Program-made: the position numbers and the translations under genes
The notes under the pieces: model-generated
Told to the model about the DNA's origin: nothing
The model's database searches: none
What the model saw: only the letters and a program-made list of their open reading frames with translations
NCBI GenBank assembly: GCA_030280995.1
Contig: JASXTE010000015.1
Location: 23,433,501 to 23,497,500, forward strand
Direction of reading: 5' to 3'
Origin: Hemileia vastatrix
Lineage: Eukaryota; Basidiomycota; Pucciniomycetes; Pucciniales; Zaghouaniaceae
Length of the DNA stretch: 64,000 bases
Shown: positions 1-12,000 of the stretch, piece by piece
Layout: each line of letters begins with the position of its first letter
Position numbering within the stretch: the stretch's first letter is position 1

Positions 1-1470
1 ATAGTTTCTGAAAATATAATGATTTCATCAATATACACCATCTTCCATCCTTCCGTAATTTCTTGGTTGAAAGTATTATCCATTACTTTCTGGAAAAAAA
101 GATGGAGCATTCTTTTGGCCACAAGGCATTCTAATGTATTTATAAATACCCATATGTGTAGAAATTAAAAAAAGTATGAGAATTCATCTCCACAGGTACT
201 TGATGATAACCTTTACTTCTATCCAGACAATATATATATATATCTCCCCTTTTAGAGTGGCATGTATTGAGTTAATTCTGGGTAAAGTATAAATATAATC
301 AACAGTATGAGTGTTAAGGGCTCTATAGTCCCCACACAACTTTGATTTATCTTTTTCATAAGATATCAAAACAGGGGATATAACACAATATTTAGGAGTC
401 ACATCCACTTTTTCAATAATATTCATCTTCAGCAATTTTGAAATATTTTCCTCAATATCCTTTCTTTTAGAAGGAGATGCAGGATAAGCTTTTATTTATA
501 AACTTGGTGGTATTTCATCCAAGGCACATGTTATTGTAAGTTTCATTTCCTGATTTTCAAGCAATACAAGTTCATGTGTACCATGTGCAAAAAACATTGG
601 GAAAGAATATATCAGTTTCAATATTGAGTTTTTCTGATTTTCTTCAACTTGTTCACCAAATGAAGCTTTCTGGATCTCATTTATGAATTCATCCATTTCT
701 TCATTCAATCTTCCTTTTAATTCATCAATGGTTAAACATTATTTAATGAGCTGAACTGCTGGCTTTTTGGAATAAGTAACTTTAAACTTCTTTTTACCAT
801 TAGAACCCATTGCAAAGAATTTATTAGCTGGATCCAATCTGATACCAAACTTGGTTAAAATATCATTACCCATAATAAACCAATTACTTAAGTTATTATC
901 ATGCATGAAAAAAAAATTTACTGATAGCTCTGACAAATCAATGGCTGTATTTAAGAAAGACTGCAGTTCTATCATTCCCTATAGGATTTAATACTGAACC
1001 ATAACCTTTCCAATATGTATTTTTCATTGGTAAAAACTTAGATTCATAGTCTTTATCAATATTAGCTAATTCCTTTGAAGATACTACACTTCTCCTAGCA
1101 CCAGTATCCAATATAAATTCTGACAGTTTCTAATTTATTATAACAGGCACTTTAATTTGTGTTAGAAATATGGAATCACTGTTGATATTTCTAATAATTT
1201 TAGTATCTTCGAAACCAACTAATGAATTATTGTTCATGATTTCATTATTTTCAAAAAAATGTATGCTACATTCAATTATATATTCTTCCTGGATATGGTT
1301 GTCACTGTAAGAGTTATTACTTTCAAAATCACTAGAAGAATACTCAGATAAAGGAGTATGGTGATCACCCTCTTGCTCATCTGCTTTTCCAATCAACTTA
1401 ATTCTTTTTTCAAAAACATGAACTTTTTTCCATGACTTACCACACTTCAAATATGTGTTACTGTTGTATT
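1..1470 (-). pseudogene. decayed zinc knuckle, protease and N-terminal RT of Ty3/Gypsy copy D
   Basis: Read on the minus strand, 1130-1450 begins in a knuckle remnant (CGKSWKKVHVFEK); its last Cys is replaced by Phe, where the copy at 57440 keeps GHVC. Around 1090-1130 lies an aspartic protease active site, LDTGARRSVVS. The 739-975 piece is the protease C-terminal half (GNDILTKFGIRLDP). The 496-708 piece is the linker to RT, and 184-435 is the RT N-terminus with the LNTHTVD region. The pieces are in different frames. Each has a clear counterpart in the same order in the element at 57216-58700, which is the main evidence for the assignment. Confidence 0.82.
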
Positions 1471-1499
1471 TCCTGGGAGCTAGTGGAGAAGAAGGTTTA

Positions 1500-3775
1500 C
1501 CAGATTTTTTTTCACAGGGGGTTTTTTACCTGTAGGTTTTAATGTATCAAAAAAATTTTAGGGATATAGTCTATATTGGAACCTGTTATTCATTAAAATT
1601 TCATTAAATCTAGAAATGAAAGAAGAATTCTCTCTAAAAGCTTCAGTCCTGGCATTTACTAGATCTCATAAGGAATTTGGAAGTTTGTAAATAATCTTTT
1701 CTCTCCAAAAATCATAATACATTTTTGGATCAATTTCTTTTAATATTTTTTTTAATTTCATTAAGAAGGCAATTAGTTTTTCAGAGGAAGAATATTTACA
1801 ATTCTCATATATTTTTTGTTGAGCCAATTGGAAGGTAGAGCCTCCAAATTGAGATTCAATTAATGCTTTTCATTCATCTTAACTATGATTCATTTTATCC
1901 AATAGAAAAGATTCATACCACATTAGAGCAACACTTTCAAATAAAGAAATTGATTTAGGAGTAGTTTCTTCATCCGGTAACTTATAACTATTTTCTAGTT
2001 ATTAATTCTCTGAATAAAATGTTGCCAGTCAGAACCAGGCTCTCCATCAAAACTTGGATATCTTTCCACTTTTGCCAGTTTTTCTGATGAGAAAAATATT
2101 CTGATTTATTATGGGACTTTTAAATGCTGAGTGTTTTGTGTAGTGTAGAAAGATTCTTGGAGAGCTCATTATGAAAACTACTGAATTTGTTTATAAGGAA
2201 AGTAATATTTTCAGGACTCAATGCCCTTTCTTTACCTTTAAGAGGTTTATTCACTGGTTCATTCCTAGTAATATTCTGTGGAATTTTATGAAGAGATGGA
2301 CCAGACACTGGGTCATGTAGAGGAGGTGTTGAAATTTTTTCAGACATCATGTTTTTCAAAGATTCATCCATGATAGTCAATTTTTTCTCTAAAAGTAGGG
2401 ATTTCAGCAATTTTAGTATTTAAAGTGGCTAATGGTAATTTTTTTCTAAACACAACTGTTTTTAATTCTATCATTCAATGTTTTCAGCTCAGCTTTACAA
2501 AATTTAAAACCAATTTTGAAGGAAGAATCTTCTTGGAAAACATATTCAATTATCCAAGGTTGTAATTCACTATACAAATTTGATATATTTTTTACCTTAT
2601 GCTCCAAGTTTTTTGTTATAATTGTCAAATGAATAACTTTAACTCTTAAAGATTGGTTTTTGTGGCTCATCTTTGTCATTTTTTCTTCCAATTCATCACA
2701 GCTCTCCTGTAATTGAATATAAACTTTATCTTGAGATCTAGAAGAAACACTAGAGTTTAATTGTAAGTTATTAAATTTATTAGCTATGTCTTTCATTACT
2801 TTTGCTACCTCAGAATCTGTAATTTTATCCAAATTAGAAGAATTCCTTAAAATTCTTATTGCCATTGTCTCAAGTAATTTAACTAGCTCATCATTTAAAT
2901 TTTTCTTTCTTAAATTATTGATATATGGATTTATTTCAAATTTTGAAGTTAAATCAATATTATCATCAAGAGAAAACTTGTTAAGTATATCTTCAGGATC
3001 AAACACAATCTTATCTTGATTAGTATTTACGGGCTTAACAGTAGTATCATAACTAAAATTCCACTTATCTGAAGATGGAGCATTATTAGTGAGAGTTGAA
3101 CTAATATATAGATTGGAAGCACTTACCATGGCCTCTGAAGACCCACTGATTTTCCCTTCTTCTTCTTGTGGTAAGGATGAGGAGTGGGAGGGTAATGGTA
3201 AGGCTGCCTGGAAGGACCTTCCAGGGACTGGGCCTGACTTCCCTGCCAACCTCTCTGGTACCATTCCCACTACCACTTGGGACTTACCATTTCCTCCTGA
3301 GAAGGAGGAGGTGGTTGTATTTTATACAACTGAGGGTAACTTGGTTCAGCTGGGATTTTTTGCAGAGAAGGTAGAGGTTTTTTCAACTGTTTTTGATACA
3401 TGTCTTGAACCATCTTCAGTAGTTTTACCAATTTTTCTTGAATTTTTTTGAAGTTTGGATACCTACTTCTGAAGGGACCTTTAACTGTTGGTTCATGTTG
3501 GAGACTTGATTTTCCAGAGCAAGTTTTTTGATTTTGAATCCTTTTGGAAAATCTTCTACCACCAATGATTGAGTCTTGGTTTCTTGAAGATTTTCTACTG
3601 GTATTTGATGTTTGACTTCTGGTTGAACCTATGGTGGAGCTACCTTTTCTACCAGAAGGTCCTCTTCTCCCTCCATAATTATGTCCTGATAAAGATTTAT
3701 AAGAACTAATTTTTCCTGATTAAATCTGTTAGAACTTAGTTCATCATAAACTATTTCAATTTCACTTGCAGCCAT
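1500..3775 (-). pseudogene. decayed gag of Ty3/Gypsy copy D
   Basis: Structural capsid polyprotein that would package the retrotransposon RNA. The longest open piece (2446-3276, 276 codons) is Lys/Glu/Asn-rich with heptad-like coiled-coil stretches, and a second piece lies at 2120-2410. Motifs such as LPKGFKIK-type sequence near 3540 match the gag of the element at 55258. The start at 3775 is chosen because it heads the homologous region and is preceded by an AT-rich leader. Stops and several frame changes interrupt it, including one in the first 60 codons. The capsid core, equivalent to the retrotrans_gag domain at 56800-57170, is only recoverable in pieces between about 1620 and 2080. Confidence 0.75.
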
Positions 3776-5335
3776 TTTTTCTTAATTAATTTACTAAAAT
3801 ATAAAAATATTTCAGTTCCAGTATTTACAGAATAAATAATTTTTATTAGTGAAGTATAACCAGAAAAATATTACAAATTAATAAAATGTACCAAAAGTAT
3901 CAATTACCTCTTGTAACAGTTTTAATTATGACAAAATATGGTCTTCAAAATTTATTAGTAATTTAAATATAAAAAATTTATAATTTTATTTATTATCTAA
4001 TATTTTATATTGTTAAAAAATAAAAAATCTGAACAAAAATAAGATATTAAAAAAATAAAGTAAAAAAAATTCAGTTAAAATTTTAATTTTAAGGGAAAAA
4101 ATAATATGTATGTACCAAAAAAGATTATGATTCCAAATGTACTTTTAATTTCTTTAATGTGAATTAATAATATTCTTAAACCAAGAAAAGCTAAAAAATT
4201 AGTTAGTATTTTTAATTTGTCTTAGCTTAATTAAAAATATAATGATTTTATAAACAGAACAAAATTTTTGAAGAAAAATAATAATAATAATAATAATATT
4301 TCCTACTATTTGTAAAAAAATATATGACTATAAGAATTAGTTATTCCACTTATATCTCTTCAGTACCAAGTAATTTATAACAACAAAAAAAATCTACTTG
4401 TGTTTAATACACAAAAGAGTATTTTCTTATTATCATTTTTTTCTTTTTATACTGGACAAAAAGGGACTGCATTAGTTTTACACCAGTTATATTTTGTAAT
4501 TTTCCAGTGGGAATATATGTTTATAAAAATGCTAAAGTCTCCCTTCTACCAGCTACTCCCTGTGGTTTCACAAGGTAAAGTGTTAAGTGCACTTTTGATA
4601 AAGGTAGGATCTTTATATCTCTAGTCCTTATTCCAAACACACCTTACTAACTAATATGAAATGTAATAATCTACTTACATTGTATCTCCTCTTTAGAGAC
4701 TCCAAATTCAACCCTCAAAAGATGGAAAAAATTGACCTCCTGGTCAAAAAAAAAAAAAAAAAACTAATAAGTTTTTTCTTTGCTCTTGAGCAGAATGTCC
4801 AGATGACAACAACAATAATAGGCCTTTGGTTTTTCAGCAAGATTTCCTTCAATTGATGCAGCAAATTATGGTAATTCAATTCTAAACAGTGGTTAAGGTT
4901 CCAATAGGCAGTGACATTTGGTTTAGGAGAGACCCCTGATTGTCAAGGGTTGGTTCAGAGGTGAGTCTGAAATGGATAGAATTGAAAGGGATGTAAATCT
5001 TATGAGTTCACCATAGTAGCCACTAGATATGAATTACTTCAAAGAGATAACTAATAACTAGAATTTTTGTATAGTAGCTATAATGTAATAAAACTAATGA
5101 AAGTCATATAAGATAATAAAAATGTTTTCAATGATAAAAGATACCCTTTTCCTTCCAATCCAAGCCCCTTTTATAGACAAATCAATACCATAACATATAT
5201 TAAAAAGAAAGAAAAGTATTTCAAATAAATAAATACAGATAGTTCTAGAAAAATTGAAATAAGAAGTCAATACACCTGAACTTAGAATAATACTGAAAAA
5301 TAAGGCATGTCACTAAAATAATGAGTATATAAACT
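3776..5335. other. AT-rich stretch without recognisable genes
   Basis: The part adjoining the gag start at 3775 is probably the untranslated leader of the minus-strand Ty3/Gypsy copy. Beyond about 4000 I see only AT-rich sequence, a short (AAT)n run near 4278 and a poly-A run at 4747-4762. Two short open frames at 4400-4624 and 4656-4856 show no family resemblance and are probably chance. Confidence 0.5.
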
Positions 5336-5339
5336 CTTA

Positions 5340-5660
5340 CTCCAGGTGAATTTACTGATGTCAAAGAAATACAGGAAATATTTATACCCACTCAAGGTAA
5401 GGTTTTACTTGTCACCAATAATATTCTCACTCAAAGAATGCGTAAGTCAGAATTAGCATTATAGGTGCATCAAAGTAATAATTTTTATTGTGAGTTACAT
5501 AAGCTGTACTATTGAGCACTGGTTAATGGGTAATGGCAAAAAAAAAAAAACCTTAGGTAAATATTTTGGCTACATGCCTTAACGCCTGGCTGACATGTTC
5601 AATGAAAAATATAATGAAAAACAACAAAAGTTGTACCAGTGAAAAGTTATTTTAAATGAT
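5340..5660 (+). pseudogene. unidentified coding-like remnant
   Basis: A plus-strand frame broken by stops and at least one frameshift has protein-like composition: IPTQGKVLLVTNNILTQRM, then SELAL, VHQSNNFYCELHKLYY and, one frame over, LGKYFGYMP and MFNEKYNEKQQKLYQ. The amino-acid mix and balanced codon use differ from the surrounding poly-A/T translation. I do not recognise the family. It is probably a fossil of a transposon-borne gene; a chance frame is possible. Confidence 0.3.
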
Positions 5661-5896
5661 TGTAATAAATATTTTTATAAGGTGTTTATTTTATGAAAAT
5701 AATGTTATTTTTGAGTCCCTTAGGTTGAGACCTATTTTTATAACCAACTTTTGCACTTTAAAATAACCAATTTTCTCCATTATAAATCCAACATCAAACC
5801 CAATGAAGCTCTGGAAATTACTAAATGAGCATCCTACAAAGTATTCCATGCCATCTGAGTGCTGTACTAAGCTTTAGTCTACCCCAACATGTGACA

Positions 5897-6032
5897 GGGA
5901 TGTTGTGGCCAACATGTGGTTGTGAAAAAAAAGTGGAGATTTGAAGTCATAACTGATACCCAATTTTGAAACAAGTGACGTTTATTTTTTTTTGCCAAAA
6001 TTTAAGTGCTGATTTGGTTTAAAGGAACTGAG
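5897..6032. mobile_element. terminal fragment of a PIF/Harbinger element (subfamily 2)
   Basis: This stretch matches the inner side of the right end of the Harbinger element at 18067-21577 (compare 21391-21540). Shared phrases include GGCCAACATGTGG and CAAAATTTAAGTGCTGATTT, with roughly 80% similarity by eye. The TIR itself is missing. It lies about 0.8 kb upstream of the IMP dehydrogenase start codon. Confidence 0.6.
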
Positions 6033-6069
6033 ACTGCCTGCTGAAACAGAGGAAGTATTTAGGTCAAAG

Positions 6070-6233
6070 ACGCATTGGAGGTTTTTGATGTGAGAAGAGT
6101 GAGCAGAGTGGGTGGAAAAGGATTTGACACAGATCTAGAACGCATTGGATACAAAGTGATGGATGATCAGATACAACGCCCAGGCTGGACGTCGTCAGCT
6201 GTGGCAAGTGGGCGATGACACTCAACGCATTGG
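6070..6233. promoter_or_regulatory. three inverted CCAAT boxes upstream of IMP dehydrogenase
   Basis: The octamer CGCATTGG, which is CCAATGCG on the other strand, occurs at 6070-6077, 6141-6148 and 6226-6233. The core CCAAT is the site for the fungal HAP/NF-Y complex. Three identical 8-mers spaced 71 and 85 bp apart in the upstream region of a housekeeping gene suggest promoter elements. A function is inferred from sequence only. Confidence 0.4.
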
Positions 6234-6280
6234 GAGCAGTGGGAATGCGAGCGAAAGAAGTTGGTCGCCCAAGTCATTAC

Positions 6281-6772
<492 letters not shown>

Positions 6773-6808
6773 ATTCTACTTCTTTTCTCCTCCTTCTTCT
6801 CGGCGCCA

Positions 6809-8983
6809 ATGTCTTCCGTCCCTCTGCCTGCTGCTGATGCCCTGCTCACTCTTGCCCAGTATCCTGACCCTGATGGTCTGTCGCTCACTCAGCTCTTTGA
6901 CTCTAAAAAGTATTTCTTCCTCTTCCTTTCTTTATTTTATTTCTCATCGTCCTTTTGCAGATTCGGCGCACTCACCTACAACGACTTTCTTCTCCTTCCT
7001 GGCCACATCCACTTTGCCGCCGAACATGTAATCCTTCTCTTTCTTCCCCAGAAATCCCTCATCTTGATCATCTCTTGTTTTCTCCCCTTGGAAGGTCTCT
7101 CTTCAATCTCGTATCACTCGTAACATATCCCTCAACACTCCCTTAGTCAGCTCTCCAATGGACACCGTCACCGAAACTAACATGGCTATCACCATCGCTG
7201 TCTGTCCCTTTCTTATACTCCAGTCCAATCAAATGGGCTCTCATCATCCTCATCTTTCCTCTAGCTTCTCGGTGGAATCGGTATCATACATCACAACATG
7301 TCTCCTTCTCTCCAAGCTTCCATGGTTCGAGCCGTCAAAAAATTCGAAAATGTACATACTGGCCCTTTTGTCAATTTATTTTCTTTTCGTTTTATCTCTA
7401 ATCCTTTTTCGTTCTTTCAAAGGGATTCATCACAGATCCCGTCTGTCTCAGCCCATCTCATTTGGTCTCCGATGTCCTTGCCGTAAAAGCCCAGCATGGT
7501 TTCTGTGGCATCCCCGTTACAGGTTACTCGCTTCATTCACTTTTCTTTCATCTTTCTCAACTAAAATATTATTATATATATTTTTTTCAACCCCTCCCAT
7601 CCCATCTATCTATATCTTAGACACTGGGAAGCTCGGTGGTAAACTCGTCGGAATCGTTACCGCAAGAGATATCCAATTCCGTGACCCTAATCAACCTCTC
7701 TCTTCTGTTATGACCTGCCAACCCGATCTCGTAGTCGGCCCCGAAGGGATCACTCTAGAAGCTGCAAATGCCATCTTACGTGACTCAAAAAAAGGTAAAT
7801 TACCTCTCGTCGACTCTCAAGGTCGTCTTTGTTCCCTTCTTGCTCGTAGCGATCTTCTTAAAAATCAAGATTACCCTCTGGCTAGCAAAAAACCTGCTAG
7901 TAAACAATTGTTATGTGGTGCTGCTGTGGGCACTCGTCCAGCAGACAAGTCTCGTCTTCAATTACTAGTCGAAGCTGGTCTTGATGTCGTCGTTATAGAT
8001 TCTAGTCAAGGCAACTCAACCTATCAAATTGATATGATCAAATGGATTAAATCCTCGTTTCCCAACTTGGAAGTGATCGCCGGGAACGTGGTGACCCGTG
8101 AACAAGCCGCTCAATTGATTTTTGCCGGAGCAGATGGTTTACGAGTAGGAATGGGAAGTGGTTCAATTTGTATCACCCAAGAAATTTGTGCTGTTGGAAG
8201 ACCACAAGGCACTGCTGTTTACGCTGTATCTGAATTTGCCTCGAAATTCGGTATTCCTGTCATTGCTGATGGTGGTATTTCAAACATTGGGCATATTGTT
8301 AAAGCTTTAGCTCTTGGCGCAAGTGCTGTGATGATGGGTGGTCTTTTAGCTGGAACGGTGGAATCTCCAGGTGAATATTATTATCATGAAGGTCAAAGAC
8401 TTAAAAAGTATAGAGGAATGGGTAGTTTGGATGCTATGGAACAAGGTCGTCAAGATCTTAATCAAAGTTCTAATCTTATCGTTCCAAGTAGCGCTCGGAT
8501 TGAAAATGCTGCTACGTCTCGTTATTTTTCTGAAACAGATGTCGTTCGTGTTGCTCAGGTTTGTCGATTCTCTCTCTTTATATATATATATAACTAAATA
8601 TCTATATATATATGTGTGTGTGTGTTTTATGCTCACATCGTCTACATCAAACTATAATGTTTTGTTTTAATCAGGGTGTCACAGGCGCAGTCGTCGATAA
8701 AGGTTCATTAAAGAAATTCATTCCATACCTTTATACTGGTTTGCAACATGCATTACAAGATGCTGGTGTGCGTTCCATTGAAGAATTACGCGAATTCGCT
8801 GATTCTGGAAAGTTGAGGTTTGAGCTTAGGACTGCCAGTGCTCAGATGGAAGGAGGCGTTCATGGATTACATTCGTTGGTTTTTTCTTTTTTTTTATTAT
8901 TTTTTTTTGTTGGGAAGAGGGTGGGTTGACTGATTTTGCTTTTATTCATTGACTGTAGATATGAAAAACGATTATTTGCTTAA
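6809..8983 (+). CDS. inosine-5'-monophosphate dehydrogenase (IMPDH), 8 exons
   Basis: Oxidises IMP to XMP with NAD+, the committed step of guanine nucleotide synthesis, as a cytosolic tetramer. Exons by GT-AG splicing: 6809-6909, 6961-7027, 7095-7199, 7265-7351, 7423-7522, 7621-8558, 8675-8874 and 8959-8983. They total 1623 nt, 540 residues, a normal fungal IMPDH length. Exon 1 starts [12 protein letters not shown] and exons 1/2 join as [13 protein letters not shown]. Exon 3 carries SSPMDTVTE. Exons 5-6 encode the CBS (Bateman) pair. The catalytic loop is [12 protein letters not shown] with its cysteine, followed by [14 protein letters not shown] and the flap motif YRGMGS. Exon 8 gives the characteristic C-terminus HSYEKRLFA. 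No frame-breaking change was seen, so it is probably functional. GC content and codon use are clearly higher than in the flanking transposons. I find no other host gene nearby. Confidence 0.97.
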
Positions 8984-9449
8984 TAAATTCCTTTATATCT
9001 ACATATCTGCATATATACCTACATACATATATGCGTGTATGCAATACATATATATCTAGTAAAATGAAATCAAAGTAAAAGTAAAATAATGCGCAAAGCA
9101 TATACACATTTATATACATATGCATACACATATAGGCTAAAAATTAAAAATTAAAAGTCCATATATCTATTTTATTTCATTTTTTCTTCTTGATTATTAT
9201 TTATCTTATATTGTTTTTTATTTTTTTAATAATAATAATGATAATCATGGGGGTTTTTTTTTTTTTTGGTGAGTTGTTCATTTGAGTGAAATTGCATTGA
9301 GCCTTTTTCCTTTTTCCTTTTTTTTTTTTTTTTTTTTTTTTTGATTATTATTGTCTTTGCAATTTTTATTTACAGAAATTTTTAAATTTATTTATTTATC
9401 TTATTGCATTTTTGAATTCATTCATTCTTTTTTTTTGGGGGGGGGTTGA
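8984..9449. other. IMPDH 3' flank, T-rich low-complexity DNA
   Basis: Downstream of the stop codon lie TA-rich repeats (9000-9135), T runs at 9250-9268 and 9317-9342, and a G run at 9437-9446. Transcription termination and polyadenylation probably occur here, but no specific site can be called. No gene is visible. Confidence 0.5.
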
Positions 9450-10985
9450 TTTGGGTTAGGATCCTCTTCTTCATAAAGATCATTCCACTCATCCTTTAAA
9501 TCAGCTAGGATATTGTGGAGTATAACATAAGTCATTATCCAATTATTTGCAGATTTTATTTCCATTTTTTTGAAATTGTATTCTGAGCTCCCAGATACTA
9601 GAAAATCTTCCCTTTAAAATCCTAATAGCATGTTCAATTGGTAGTCTTTATTGGGCAAGGTGATAATTAAAGGTAGTTTTGGGGGCATTTTCTATAGTTG
9701 CACCATGGAAAGCATGTATAATGTACTTTCCACTTGCATATGCTGAGTCTGCAAGGAGGTACTGAGATTTGTCAAAGTATGAGTCAGGACTTTGAGGAAT
9801 CCTCATTCTTTGGAAGATGGAATATTCATGACATGATCCAGGGCAGCCACTTTGAAAAGTAATAAACTATTTATTGACATGCCACACAAATTAAACAGCA
9901 ATAGAGTATCTAGAAAGAAGATAAAAAGTCAGTTTATGAAAGATGTGAAATTGGAGAACATTTTGAAGAAACCTTTTTTTTTTGTGATCAAAATAATGGT
10001 TGGCATCATAAGCAGGCTTTTGACTCAAAGGTATAGTTGTGCTATCAACAAATCCTAAACAGCCAGGGAAACCTTCAGCTTGCATTACTTGAGAAGATTC
10101 AAGTTGCTGTTGTGGAGTTGGCCAAGCAAGTGTTTGAGACTTGAGGGAAAGGATTCCAATCATACAGTGCTTGGTGTATAATATCACGGTACCATATCCT
10201 ATGGTAAAGAGATTTTCCAAACATCTTACAGAAGCACCATTTCCAGTTGAGCCAAAGCAACATAGTGCAACTGCAAGTTGAATGGCAGGATTATGTTGTT
10301 TGTTATGGGAATGGTTATGAAAGATAGGATGTTCAGAGATGAGTTGATAAAGTTTGAAGAAAGAATCGGGAGAAGTTCTAAATAGCTGAGTGAAGTTTAG
10401 TGGAGGAATGTTGAGAATGGAGCAGAGATCATATTAGGGATCATGATAAAGATTTGGCCCCCTGGCAATGAGGTAACACTTTTTGGAAAGAAAACACAAA
10501 TAGGCTAAAAAGCATCTTCCAAATCAGAGTCCAATTTATAGTAAAGAACTGAAATTAAAGTGATAGAATTAATGGTTGAGTGAAATAGCTACCTAGTAGA
10601 GAGGTGTTTTATAGTTGTTGGTGGAAGGCTTATGTGATGAGGGAAGTGTGAATTCACCACCAAATGTGCAGTTGGGGTGTGTAGATAGAAAAAAACTTCA
10701 AGTGTTCTCCACCAAAATTAATTAGCATAGAGTGAGGAAAGACTTAAGGATGACATCAGCAATTATAAGTCATGTGACTTTCTTAAAAATCCATCATGAA
10801 TGTGATGAGTTTGGGATCAGGAATTAGGAATGGAAATGAGGCGGGATAATGCATTATTGTGAATTCCTTATCCACTAGCCCCAGGGCTAGTCGATAAGTA
10901 TTATCCACAATTAATAATGTCTGATCCTGGAAAAAAAAAAAATTCCTGATCCCTAATTGTGGATTAGTCAACTTTGATACCCCCT
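9450..10985 (-). mobile_element. truncated PIF/Harbinger element (copy 3, subfamily 1) with transposase remnant
   Basis: Closely similar to 16220-17762 of the larger Harbinger at 11650. It has the same transposase 3' part near 9460, the middle at 9891-10220 (FVDSTTIPLSQKP, in place of DGT) and the terminal inverted repeat at 10968-10985 ending TTGATACCCCCT. The 3' end of the transposase and the other TIR are missing, with the break at about 9450 next to T/G-rich DNA. Point stops and frameshifts scatter the reading frame. Only the right half of the element survives, so it is immobile on its own. Confidence 0.85.
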
Positions 10986-11133
10986 ATTAAAATACATAAG
11001 AAATGCACTAATTTTTTATAGAATAAAATATGTTTATTATGTTTGTTTAAATTTATATACAAATAATAATAATAAAATTAATATAACATTTATTTTAATT
11101 GTATTAAAAAATATTGGTATATAATTTTATTTA
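10986..11133 (-). mobile_element. LTR fragment, left piece, minus orientation
   Basis: AT-rich sequence colinear with about 60395-60500 of the solo LTR at 59476-60603 (shared TAAAATTAATATAACA and TATATAATTTTATT). It continues at 21697-21811 on the far side of the 10.6-kb TIR element. The LTR is therefore the oldest layer of the nested stack. The remaining 5' or 3' part, toward lower coordinates, is missing next to Harbinger copy 3. Confidence 0.65.
11126..11133. repeat. 8-bp target site duplication, left copy (TTTATTTA)
   Basis: TTTATTTA at 11126-11133 and again at 21697-21704 exactly flanks the TIR element at 11134-21696. Removing the element and one copy rejoins an LTR sequence. Confidence 0.75.
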
Positions 11134-11226
11134 GGCAGGTTATATGTCCACAACCTATTTTTGATACTGATACAACCTACCATAAAATATATATTTTTGA
11201 TGCAATCTTATGCCACCAAATGAAAT
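11134..11226 (+). repeat. 93-bp terminal inverted repeat, left
   Basis: Begins GGCAGGTTATATGTCC and ends CACCAAATGAAAT. It pairs with 21604-21696 in inverted orientation. Confidence 0.85.
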
Positions 11227-11234
11227 GTTTGGTT

Positions 11235-11649
11235 TTACTCAGCATCCATGTAATTTCTCTACCGCCTTACACTGTACTTCATAAAGTGATTGATCTTGGG
11301 CATAAGCTGTCAGAGTTAAGTCCAGCTCATGATTATGAGAAACATTCTCATATGTGAGCTCCCACCAGTACTTTTGCACATCAGCACCATTTTTATTTTA
11401 TTTCACTACTGGATCATCAATTAAGTCTACACAGAGCTCCTAAAAAATTGGGTAAGAGAGACAAAAATCAGCATTCATTAAATCATGCCAAAAAAAAAAA
11501 AAAAGTATTCTTACATTGAGGGGAAAGTCTCTTTCAACACTCACAAAACTTTCTTCAAATACAAGTAATTCATCTTTATGTTTCAGTTTTTTTTTAACTG
11601 TCCTTTGAATCACATGAGCTTTCTATAGGCAGTCACAAGTAAACACATT
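11235..11649 (-). pseudogene. 3' half of the ORF carried by the GGCAGGTT TIR element
   Basis: Minus strand, continuing the frame of 17763-18066 on the other side of Harbinger 1. Pieces in order are FTCDCL, KAHVIQRTVKKKLKHKDELL and VFEESFVSVERDFPLN. A GT-AG intron of about 75 bp (11514-11440) follows, then ELCVDLIDDP and QKYWWELTYENVSHNHEL, ending KAVEKLHGC and a stop near 11235. There is a stop after CDCL and another after DPVVK. The charged, balanced composition and the clean intron argue for a once-real protein. I do not recognise the family. Confidence 0.5.
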
Positions 11650-12000
11650 AGGGGGTATCAATGTTGACCGATCCGCAATTAAATTAATTGCGGAAAATAA
11701 TCTGCATACCCCAATTATCTTCTGCAATTATTTTTGCTAATAATTGGGTTATTAGACACTTTACGTGTCAATGTTCACCTCTTATCTGACATTTTTATCC
11801 TCAATATTTGATAACCACATCTTGGACAACTTTCTGGATATCCCAGCTTTCTACCTTGCTGCGCACTTCCATTCTCATCCCATCCTGTTCATTCTATCTT
11901 CTCAGAATTTCTCCCCATTTCATCTATTTGATTCTGCTCCTTTTCATCTCGCTATCTCATCTGCTTGTTTCTGCTCCTTTTCATCTTCATTTATAATAAC

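Larger units (their letters stand above)
1..3775 (-). mobile_element. Ty3/Gypsy retrotransposon (copy D), 5' part, truncated by window edge
   Basis: Minus-strand element running from a gag start codon at 3775-3773 to the first part of reverse transcriptase at the left edge. It is a divergent relative of the full-length plus-strand element at 53563-63255. The same modules occur in the same order: coiled-coil gag, a CCHC-like knuckle remnant, an aspartic protease, a linker and the start of RT. Many frameshifts and stops break it, so it is non-autonomous. No LTR was recognised upstream of gag, at higher coordinates, so that side is lost or too diverged to see. The rest of pol lies outside the window. 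Confidence 0.88.

Noticed and set aside
7158..8597. Single 479-codon frame as the IMPDH gene
   Set aside because: It reads through introns 3 to 5; splicing at GT-AG sites gives the conserved IMPDH sequence from 6809 to 8983.
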